A DNA stretch of 6,489 nt, taken from contig CAJAHC010000508.1 in NCBI GenBank assembly GCA_903939355.1, positions 1-6,489 of the forward strand. The letters run 5' to 3'. Source of the DNA: an uncultured Methylococcaceae bacterium (GTDB lineage Bacteria; Pseudomonadota; Gammaproteobacteria; Methylococcales; Methylomonadaceae). Shown piece by piece: positions 1 to 6,255 of this stretch; positions within the stretch are counted from its first letter, which is position 1, and every line of letters begins with the position of its first letter. A program made the position numbers and the translations under genes. The notes under the pieces were generated by a model. The model saw nothing but the letters and a program-made list of their open reading frames with translations. It made no database searches and was not told the DNA's origin.

Positions 1-18
1 CCCCGATCCGTCCTCGTC

Positions 19-193
19 ACCTCGTTTCGACCAAACAAGGGGTCGAAACGAGGTTCCAAATGACTTGACGCCGTTTCGTAAAGCCTGCATTTTCACTACG
101 CTACGCTTCGTGAAAACACATGCCCTACGGCTATCGCGGACTAAAAATCTTCACTTCGCTATCGCTCCGTTTCCAAGATTTTCAGCGTCCGTG
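19..193. repeat. Block of three stem-loops (candidate intergenic repeat)
   Basis: Three hairpins lie side by side. The first is a perfect 14-bp stem (19-32 with 41-54) around an 8-base loop. The second pairs 90-96 with 110-116, extended by 87-89 with 121-123 across a small bulge. The third pairs 135-141 with 187-193 (one G-T wobble) and 144-151 with 175-182. The stretch ctatcgc occurs both at the base of hairpin 3 and in its loop. No long ORF of its own and no T-run after the stems is present, so rho-independent termination is unlikely. The right edge coincides with the point where the neighbouring pseudogene loses its coding sense. It is probably an interspersed, REP- or MITE-like repeat; the family is not recognised and copy number cannot be judged from one window. 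Confidence 0.55.
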
Positions 194-194
194 C

Positions 195-719
195 CAATTA
201 AGCCCATGTAAGTCATACCTTGGTTGACCACACTTCCTATATTCTGCGGGTCAGAGAGATAAGAAAAAAAACCAAAGACACACAGAGTTAAAAGACTGAA
301 TAGAGGTATGCCCAATACGATTGGATTAATAAAACGCTTATTTTTCTCATACCAGCCGTAATGTAAGACCAATGCAGTAACCATAGATAGGCTGGCCAAT
401 CTGTCATAAGGCCCGCACCTAGACTGACAAAAAGCCCTACTAAATATATGCTGCGATTTGATTCTCGATAATTCAGTTAACACCCTAGCGTCAACAGAAT
501 GAAGAACAGAGTCGGTGCTTCATAGCCAGGTTTACGGCCAATAAAAAGTATCGCTGGCAAGGCCTCAAAAATACCGGTCGCCAGCAAGGCTAAACTGTGC
601 ACCGTCAGTCTCGACTATTCCCACCCACGGTGACTGATATTGTGATGCATCAGCAAAGCACTACCTATGAAAATAAAGGCAAGAATTACATAATTAACAG
701 GCAGGCGTTCCTTATTCAT
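195..719 (-). pseudogene. Decayed GT39/ArnT-like membrane glycosyltransferase
   Basis: Reading the minus strand from an ATG at 719-717 gives a hydrophobic N-terminus followed by HHNISHRGWE and then TAG at 617-615. A living relative would probably have Trp-Asp there (the GWEWD-type motif of the first periplasmic loop), so TGG to TAG is a plausible nonsense change. The same frame continues through RLTVHSLALLATG, LFIGRK and APTLFFILLTLG to a second stop at 479-477, then through NRSIYLVGLFVSLGAGLMTDWPAYL. Near 385 sense moves to another frame (HYGWYEKNKRF and further membrane segments). The spacing between FIGRK and APTLFFILL is shorter than in intact GT39-like proteins, which suggests internal deletions. 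The 3' end is lost at the hairpin block. The apparent 110-residue frame at 151-483 is only one fragment of this wreck. The intact gene would have moved a sugar from a polyprenyl-phosphate carrier in the periplasm. Family assignment is by recalled motif resemblance; decay is directly visible. Confidence 0.7.
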
Positions 720-1149
720 TTATAGCACACTTTCATTTTAAAGATACCAAAATACACCCAACATGATAACTCTTGCACCAGTCCAGCGATTCCTGAAATG
801 GTCTAAGCCCAGGTCGGATTTACTTCAGTAAGTAGACTCACCTTATAAATGAAATTCATTTTATATAGCTTTATCTCTCTGGGAACTTGGCAGAATGTCA
901 TTCACAAACTATAGTTGGAGAAAGATCCAATATTGCGTTGATGGGAATAATTACTTTGAATTTAAGCCTCGGAACAATGAAACTAGTAAGTGAAGTTTTC
1001 GACAGCATATGAACAGCTCTCGTTAATGACAAGTAATATTGCCAACTATACATGATAAGGCAACTTAATAATCAACAGTAGTCATTTGGTTGGTGATTTA
1101 TGTCGCTAATTGGTCAGGCTATACCTCAAACTGCTAACTGAGAAACAAA
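720..1149. other. Non-coding stretch upstream of the HAD-UbiA gene
   Basis: No credible reading frame was found on either strand in these 430 bases. The only structure seen is a 9-bp inverted repeat (910-918 tatagttgg and 1042-1050 ccaactata) about 120 bases apart, with AATATT near the inner side of each arm. The promoter of the downstream three-gene unit should lie here, but no convincing -35/-10 pair stands out. The stretch could be the remains of older genes or the shared upstream region of the two divergent genes. Confidence 0.5.
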
Positions 1150-2589
1150 ATGACCGAGACATCAACCGCTCCGCTGGTCGTTGATTTGGACGGAACACTG
1201 ACGCTTACAGACACTTTGGTCGAATCCATAATACAGCTTGGCAAACAACACCCCATGGATTTGTTTAAGCTACCATTCTGGCTGCTTAAAGGACGTGGCA
1301 GTTTTAAGGCAAGCATAGCGACTCGATCTACGCTACCTATTACAAATTTGCCTTACCACACAAACTTGATCAACTATTTGCAGAGCGAAAAACAAAACGG
1401 CAGGCAACTTATTCTTGCCACAGCTGCAAACAATAAGATTGCCAATGCCGTTGCAGCGCATCTTGATTTGTTCGATATTGTGATTGCCAGCAGTGAAAAT
1501 CATAATCTTAAAGGCATAGTCAAACTGACAGCGATTCAGCAAACAGTCGGTTCAAAATTTGTCTATGCGGGCGATAACAAAGCGGACTTGCCTATTTGGC
1601 AAGCTGCGCAGGCAGCAATTCTGGTCAATACGTCGAGTAATGTCAGTAACACCGTGCGCAAAAACACCTCTATCGAGCTAGAGTTTCCGGCAGAAAATAC
1701 TGGCATCAGACTTTGGTTGCGGGCTTTGCGTGTGCATCAATGGTTTAAAAATCTGCTGTTATTCGTTCCTTTGTTAACAGCCTTTTCATTTCAAGAAATC
1801 GACAAATTACTGGCTATTACTTTAGCTTTTTTTGCCTTTTCCTTAACGGCGTCTGCAACCTATATGGGTAACGACTTATGGGATCTGGAAAGCGATCGTT
1901 CCCATCCCCGCAAGAAGTATCGACCATTTGCCAGTGCTCAAATATCCATTATAAAAGGAGTTGCGTTAGCGGCAGGATTATTGGTATTAGGGTTAATGCT
2001 TGCAGCAAATGTATCGCTGAATTTTTTCTGGATGTTGCTATTGTATCTGCTGGTCACGATAACCTATACATGGACACTTAAAACCTATGTATTGATTGAT
2101 GTAATTGTACTTTCATTGCTTTATACCTTGCGTATCATTGCTGGTTCAGTAGCAGTTGAGGTGCCGACCAGTTCCTGGCTACTGGCTTTTTCAGTATTTA
2201 TTTTTTTCAGCCTCGCTTTGGTAAAACGGTGTTCAGAGCTGGTATCTTTGCAGCAAAGTGGTAAAGAAAACACTCATGGCCGTGATTATTGCAATTCTGA
2301 TCTCGTTGTGCTTTGGCCTTTGGGCGTTGGTTCCGCATTATCCGCAGTCGTGGTATTCGGATTATTCATCAGTGCGGCCGAAACTCAAGTACGCTACGCC
2401 AGTCCGCAAGGTTTGTGGCTAGTAGCGATTGGATTGATTTATTGGCTGGCGCGGCTGTGGATTAAAACAGCTCGTGGCGAAATGCATGACGATCCACTCG
2501 TATTTGCAATTCGCGATTTCGGTAGCCGCATTACTATTATTGCGATGATTATGGCAACTCTCGCCGCTCACTTCTTCACCTTGGAATAA
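1150..2589 (+). CDS. HAD-family phosphatase fused to UbiA-family prenyltransferase (polyprenyl-P phosphoribosyltransferase-like)
   Basis: This 479-residue protein has two parts. Residues 1 to about 180 are a HAD hydrolase: VDLDGT at 11-16 with nucleophile D12 and acid D14, motif II T91 in LILATAAN, motif III K121, and the acidic motif GDNKAD at 141-146. Residues from about 185 to the end are a polytopic UbiA domain: RVHQWFKN at 194-201, the Mg/diphosphate motif NDLWDLESDR at 241-250, HPRKKYRPFAS at 252-262, then Y306, LK 310-311, D317 and R328 in a YxxxLKxxxxxD...RxIAG pattern, VKR 358-360, and DDPLVFAIRD near 447-456. These fit decaprenyl-phosphate phosphoribosyltransferases better than quinone or heme prenyltransferases. 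The inferred reaction is PRPP plus polyprenyl phosphate giving polyprenyl-phosphoryl-5-phosphoribose, with the HAD part a candidate for removing the 5-phosphate. ATG 1150 is the first start after an in-frame stop at 1135; the upstream GAG (1140-1142) is a weak ribosome site. The next gene starts 3 bases after the stop, so they are probably cotranscribed. Domain calls are firm; the exact substrate is inferred. Confidence 0.9.
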   Translation: MTETSTAPLVVDLDGTLTLTDTLVESIIQLGKQHPMDLFKLPFWLLKGRGSFKASIATRSTLPITNLPYHTNLINYLQSEKQNGRQLILATAANNKIANAVAAHLDLFDIVIASSENHNLKGIVKLTAIQQTVGSKFVYAGDNKADLPIWQAAQAAILVNTSSNVSNTVRKNTSIELEFPAENTGIRLWLRALRVHQWFKNLLLFVPLLTAFSFQEIDKLLAITLAFFAFSLTASATYMGNDLWDLESDRSHPRKKYRPFASAQISIIKGVALAAGLLVLGLMLAANVSLNFFWMLLLYLLVTITYTWTLKTYVLIDVIVLSLLYTLRIIAGSVAVEVPTSSWLLAFSVFIFFSLALVKRCSELVSLQQSGKENTHGRDYCNSDLVVLWPLGVGSALSAVVVFGLFISAAETQVRYASPQGLWLVAIGLIYWLARLWIKTARGEMHDDPLVFAIRDFGSRITIIAMIMATLAAHFFTLE

Positions 2590-2592
2590 AGC

Positions 2593-2958
2593 ATGCATAT
2601 CGTCTTTGTTGCCATTATTAGTATTATTCTTTCTGTTGCTGCCCAGTTTTTACTGAAAGCCGGCATGTCGAGTATAGAAATCAAACAGGCATTTGCACAA
2701 CCTTTAACATTACGCCTTCCTTGGATTGTGCTAACCAATGCATTCATTTTGGGGGGCTTTACACTTTACGGCCTGGGTGCCGTGGTGTGGCTTAAGGTAT
2801 TATCAACCTGGGATGTTAGCAAAGCCTATCCCTTGGTTGGACTTGGCTTTGGCTTGACTGTTCTGGTAGGCATGGCTATGGGAGAAAGCGTTACTGCACT
2901 TCGTGTGCTTGGAGTGCTGTTAATTTGTGAGGGTGTATGGCTGGTAGCGAATTCCTGA
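2593..2958 (+). CDS. SMR/EmrE-like small membrane protein, candidate lipid-linked sugar flippase
   Basis: The 121-residue protein has four hydrophobic segments, the size and layout of the small multidrug resistance/EamA-like group. AQFLLKAGM at 17-25 and WLKVLSTWDVSKAYPLVGLGF-type residues near 67-86 match the family pattern (the Q/LK/GM turn after helix 1, and the W...D.SKAYP stretch into helix 3). The glutamate essential for proton-coupled drug export in EmrE (E14) has no counterpart; the first helix carries no acidic residue. This points away from multidrug efflux and toward the ArnE/ArnF type, which moves polyprenyl-phosphate-linked aminoarabinose across the inner membrane. Lying between a UbiA phosphoribosyltransferase-like gene and a GT-C glycosyltransferase, it is a reasonable flippase candidate for a polyprenyl-phosphoryl pentose. 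GGAA at 2583-2586, inside the end of the previous gene, gives a good ribosome site 6 bases before ATG. ArnF-type flippases usually act as pairs, and only one such gene is seen here. Confidence 0.8.
   Translation: MHIVFVAIISIILSVAAQFLLKAGMSSIEIKQAFAQPLTLRLPWIVLTNAFILGGFTLYGLGAVVWLKVLSTWDVSKAYPLVGLGFGLTVLVGMAMGESVTALRVLGVLLICEGVWLVANS
2929..2933 (+). promoter_or_regulatory. Ribosome-site-like GAGGG bearing on the start of the GT-C gene
   Basis: GAGGG lies inside the end of the SMR-like gene, just 3 bases before ATG 2937. That is shorter than the usual spacing, but ATG 2961 has no purine-rich site of its own and sits 2 bases after the SMR gene's stop (TGA 2956-2958). Translation of the glycosyltransferase may therefore be coupled to the end of the SMR gene, and either start is possible. 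Confidence 0.3.
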
Positions 2959-4604
2959 AAATGAAGAACTTTAGAACAATAAACATCGAGAGTAGGCATA
3001 CAAAAAAACTTCCATTGTTCATTTTGGCGGTAATATCATTGTTAATGGCAATTCATTTGCATTATAGATCACCAGATTTTCCCTATTCACCTGACAGCGC
3101 CAGTTATATTGAGCAAGCTAGAAACTTAGTTAATTCCGGCTCGCTTCTGACTACCCCTTATGGAATATCCGCTGGTAATTTAGATCAGATTGAAAACAAA
3201 TTATTTCCAATAGGATTTGCAGTTGTTTTAGCCGCAATTTCTAGATTTGGCTTCGACGCAAAAGATGTTGCTATTGAAATAAGTCATTGGTCGGCTATAT
3301 TACTGCCATGGTTAATTTATTTCTGTTTTCGTGCTGCATTAGGCTCACGCAGTGCGTTAGAGATTGCCTGTTTAAGTTGTATATCGCCAAGCGTTCTTCT
3401 CAACTCACCGATGGGGTTAACAGATATGTTTGCTCTGGCACTTGCCATTGGCGCTATTAGCTTAACCTTAAACGCAAGATCAACCTTGGTGTTTATTTTT
3501 AGCGGGATACTAGCGGGCATGGCATACGCTGTTAGAAATGTGCATCTAGCTTTGTTAATTTCCATTGGCCTTTACTATTTCTATTTATGGTTTGCAGATA
3601 ACACAAAAGACAGGCGTACTTTTTATAAGCATGCAGTTGGTCACTTCTTTGGGATAAGTATTATTGTATTTCCGATTCTGCTGAGAAATGTATACTTATT
3701 CGGCACACCAAATCCGTACAAAATGGCTCCGAGCACTATCGGCTTCATCGAAAATTTGAGAACTTATATTGAAGCACTAATCAAAGACCTAACTGCTTGT
3801 AGCGGATGTGCGAATTATATTGCTTGGTCGGTTCCAGGTTTGGTAGGGCTTATCTTGGTAGCAGGCTGTTTATGCTGGCTGTTCAGCAAATATGCTTGGT
3901 ACAATTTGGAAACTGAAGGTAGAAAAATAATTGTCCTTTCTACTATCTATGCTCTTGTTGGTTCTTGTGTTGTTATTGCAGCACGAACTCGCTATCAATG
4001 GGGCGAAGTCATCAGTATCAGACATACTTTGCAATACACACCTTTTTTTCTTACTATTATACTTATATCTATTTTAGGATATTCAACAGGACGGTTCACT
4101 AAATTTCTGGGAATGTTTAAGGTGATTTTAGTTGTCATTTTGGTTTTTTTTCACATAAATTACGCTTTATTTTCAGAGGCATTTCAAAATAGAAATCATA
4201 ATAACCCAATCATTCTCAACGCTTATGAAATAGGCAAAAACCATTTGTGTACAAAGGAGAATAATGTATTTTTAGTTTCGAATTGGTCGTATGTATTTCG
4301 TATCAAATGCGCTGCTCGCGTAAGGCAGATCGAACCAATCAATGTTACTTACAACAAAGACATGCAAGCTCTAATTGCCGCTAATGAGGGCTATAATAAC
4401 TTAATTGCTGCGATAGACGACGTAAAGCATCACGCAATGGGCAGACCGATTCATATTGGTTTTTTTCCCGGTAGCTTTGGTCTAGAGGCACGCAATTTCC
4501 CATTGCAAAGCGCTAATCAACAAAAATTACTTGATTCAGGTTGGGCAATAATTCGCAACGATGAGCATGGCCTTCTCATTAAATACGAAAAGAATATGCT
4601 GTAA
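2937..4604 (+). CDS. Polytopic GT-C-type glycosyltransferase
   Basis: The 555-residue integral membrane protein begins with a basic cytoplasmic stretch and a first helix at about 25-41. A periplasmic loop follows with YSPDSASYIEQARNLVNSG (50-68), whose D53 fits the catalytic aspartate position in the first loop of GT-C enzymes that use polyprenyl-phosphate sugars. Further family-like points are SPMGLTD (157-163, second acidic position D163), AYAVRN (196-201) and RNVYLFGTPNP (250-260) ahead of a long loop. About ten to twelve hydrophobic helices run to about 410, then a soluble tail of about 145 residues probably faces the periplasm. C288 and C291 form a CxxC in the loop after the RNVYLFG segment. 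The inferred role is transfer of a sugar, perhaps the pentose carrier made by the upstream genes, to an envelope polymer or protein; the acceptor is unknown. It overlaps the SMR gene by 22 bases if ATG 2937 is used (in-frame stop at 2928-2930); M9 at 2961 is an equally plausible start. The DNA is more AT-rich than the two genes before it. Confidence 0.75.
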   Translation: MAGSEFLKMKNFRTINIESRHTKKLPLFILAVISLLMAIHLHYRSPDFPYSPDSASYIEQARNLVNSGSLLTTPYGISAGNLDQIENKLFPIGFAVVLAAISRFGFDAKDVAIEISHWSAILLPWLIYFCFRAALGSRSALEIACLSCISPSVLLNSPMGLTDMFALALAIGAISLTLNARSTLVFIFSGILAGMAYAVRNVHLALLISIGLYYFYLWFADNTKDRRTFYKHAVGHFFGISIIVFPILLRNVYLFGTPNPYKMAPSTIGFIENLRTYIEALIKDLTACSGCANYIAWSVPGLVGLILVAGCLCWLFSKYAWYNLETEGRKIIVLSTIYALVGSCVVIAARTRYQWGEVISIRHTLQYTPFFLTIILISILGYSTGRFTKFLGMFKVILVVILVFFHINYALFSEAFQNRNHNNPIILNAYEIGKNHLCTKENNVFLVSNWSYVFRIKCAARVRQIEPINVTYNKDMQALIAANEGYNNLIAAIDDVKHHAMGRPIHIGFFPGSFGLEARNFPLQSANQQKLLDSGWAIIRNDEHGLLIKYEKNML

Positions 4605-4775
4605 ATTAAAATCCTCATAATATTTGATGATTGGTTGTGCTTATGATAGGTACACTAAAGGCTGACTTGATTGGTGAGCAGTCCTATGTTGCTTTATCAC
4701 CGGAGGTTTCTATATTACCAATCGTGTTCGGCTCTTTGACATCCCTTTCAAAACTATTTTATTGAACAAACTTAT
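4605..4775. other. Gap between the GT-C gene and the last membrane gene
   Basis: This 171-base AT-rich gap breaks the tight packing of the first three genes. It has no clear terminator hairpin. A 40-codon frame (4643-4765) crosses it but has no ribosome site and no recognised product. It carries the promoter candidate described separately, so the last gene may be a separate transcription unit. Confidence 0.4.
4736..4763 (+). promoter_or_regulatory. Possible sigma-70 promoter for the last membrane gene
   Basis: A perfect -35 box TTGACA (4736-4741) is followed after 16 bases by TTTATT (4758-4763), which matches 4 of 6 positions of the -10 consensus. Transcription would begin near 4770, only a few bases before ATG 4776, giving an almost leaderless message; this fits the absence of a Shine-Dalgarno sequence before that ATG. 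A chance match in AT-rich DNA is possible. Confidence 0.3.
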
Positions 4776-6074
4776 ATGAAATATAAATCAATAAGCAAAG
4801 ATGTTGCCATAATCACCATTCTTGCTCTTTCCATGGCAATTGGAAGTTATCAACTTTCCGGCTGGCTGAATGATCAAATGCAAAACATGCTCGTTTATGT
4901 GAATGACTTGTGGTTTGATGCAGATGTATATCGAATATATTATGTAATGACTGACCGTATGAGCGTAGAAAATGACAGATCTACTACTCACCCATTATTT
5001 GCAATAATTGCATATCCAACTATGCAAGCCATGACATCGATATTAGGAATTGGTCCTCCTCGAGCTCTACGACTGCTTGTTGCAATATCGGCAGCGTTGT
5101 GGATAGTATGCCTATACAGCACCATGAGACTAATAGATTGTAAAAAGTTTGACGCAACTGTTTTTTCCGTACTTGCCGCCTCCAGCTCTTCATCTATTTT
5201 CTGGTTTGCAATTCCGGAAACATTTGCAATGGGTTCAATATCTATATTAGTTTCTTTAGCTTTTATTGCTTTTACCCGATTTAAAAATATCAACTTGATC
5301 TGGTATGTAATATTAAATATTTTTACTTTGAGCATTACTATTACAAATTGGATAGCCGGTTTAACAGTTACATATATAAAGCTTTCATTTAGAAAGTTTA
5401 TGGTCACTATAGCATTGGCATTGACCATTGCTCTCTGTCTTTGGCTTATTCAGACTGTATTATTTCCATCTGCTCATCAGTTAGTTTCGAATGAGAGTGG
5501 TTATATATTAATGACTCAAGCAGGAGGCGTAATAAATTCGCTTCAAGCAATTCTTGTACATAGCATGATTGCACCAGCTTTATTGCTACGAAATGGTTTG
5601 GGTATTGTTAGTGGAGAACTGATTTTATCATTTCAAGGAGCTACACTTGGATCCGGCAGCGTTTGGGGAGCAATTGCAGTTATTCCCTGGATTTTTCTTT
5701 TATGCCTAGGTGTTCGAAGTTTTTTTATTGCCAATATTGACCCGGGCTTTCGCTTGACTCTAGTGATAATTTTAATCGGTCAGGTTCTTTTGCACTTGAT
5801 ATACGGTAGTGAGGTATTTTTGTACTCACTACATTTTTTACCGCTAATCATTATATTCGCAAGCTTAACAACTCTAACTCGTTATAGGAAAGTAGCTTTA
5901 GTTCTTGCATTGTTACTGATTCCTTTAGCTTTTATGAATAATGGAGCACAGTTTAAAAAATCAGGTATTTGTCTTGGAAAACTTAGGCTACAAACAGCTT
6001 TATCTGAAGATGAACAAAAAATGCTTAAGAATTCACCTATGGGTTTTGATTCAGAATATAGATGCGGTATTTAA
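4776..6074 (+). CDS. Polytopic membrane protein, probable GT-C-like glycosyltransferase of unassigned family
   Basis: The 432-residue protein has a first helix at about 10-30, then a loop with NDLWFDADVYRIYY (43-56) and ENDRSTTHPLF (65-75), then about ten further hydrophobic segments up to about 390 and a short polar tail. The layout (one helix, a loop with acidic residues D48/D50, a conserved-looking HPLF entering helix 2, then WFAIPETFAMG at 143-153 with E148, and TNWIAG at 190-195) is that of GT-C enzymes, where acidic residues in the first and second periplasmic loops serve catalysis. I cannot place it in a named family, so the function is inference. An O-antigen-type polymerase or another polytopic envelope protein remains possible. 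ATG 4776 is the first start after an in-frame stop at 4737 and has no visible Shine-Dalgarno sequence. The DNA is clearly richer in A and T than the 1150-2958 genes, suggesting a different origin. The lack of a long soluble tail distinguishes it from the preceding GT-C gene. Confidence 0.6.
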   Translation: MKYKSISKDVAIITILALSMAIGSYQLSGWLNDQMQNMLVYVNDLWFDADVYRIYYVMTDRMSVENDRSTTHPLFAIIAYPTMQAMTSILGIGPPRALRLLVAISAALWIVCLYSTMRLIDCKKFDATVFSVLAASSSSSIFWFAIPETFAMGSISILVSLAFIAFTRFKNINLIWYVILNIFTLSITITNWIAGLTVTYIKLSFRKFMVTIALALTIALCLWLIQTVLFPSAHQLVSNESGYILMTQAGGVINSLQAILVHSMIAPALLLRNGLGIVSGELILSFQGATLGSGSVWGAIAVIPWIFLLCLGVRSFFIANIDPGFRLTLVIILIGQVLLHLIYGSEVFLYSLHFLPLIIIFASLTTLTRYRKVALVLALLLIPLAFMNNGAQFKKSGICLGKLRLQTALSEDEQKMLKNSPMGFDSEYRCGI

Positions 6075-6255
6075 ATTTAATTCCATAACGACAGCTTATA
6101 AATAACATATCCCATTAGCTGAATATAGCCGTCACGCATTTTTTGCCAAGATAGAGTAGTAATTAGTTATATTGAGATCTTTGTATGAATTTAGTAAAAA
6201 TATCATGAAAATGAGATAATGGAGCATAGAAAATCATCTGAACTAGGTAATTAAA
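6075..6255. other. Gap before the transposase gene, with a candidate IS left end
   Basis: No gene and no clear terminator was seen after the stop at 6072-6074. The left end of the insertion sequence should lie here. GAGATCTTTGTATGA beginning at 6174 resembles the GAGACCTTTGCA-type terminal repeats that I recall for IS1106-like IS5 elements. This rests on memory, and the right end needed to confirm it is outside the window. Confidence 0.35.

Noticed and set aside
19..54. The 14-bp hairpin as a transcription terminator
   Set aside because: No T-run follows the stem on either strand, and it is one of three adjacent hairpins better explained as a repeat.
1..200. Hairpin block as a CRISPR array or integron attC site
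   Set aside because: There are no regular direct repeats with unique spacers, and no attC core motifs or gene cassette structure was seen.
151..483. Minus-strand 110-residue frame taken as a gene
   Set aside because: It joins two different reading frames of a decayed glycosyltransferase and runs into the hairpin repeat, so it is a pseudogene fragment, not a separate protein.
4643..4765. A 40-codon plus-strand frame in the gap before the last membrane gene
   Set aside because: It has no ribosome site, no recognised product and overlaps the promoter candidate; a frame of this length is expected by chance.
4988..5428. Minus-strand 146-residue frame
   Set aside because: It lies wholly opposite the last membrane gene, has no family resemblance or ribosome site, and is a shadow of that gene.
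6075..6140. Terminator after the last membrane gene
   Set aside because: Only a short imperfect pairing with a long loop was found, and the T-run at 6139-6144 has no GC-rich stem before it.
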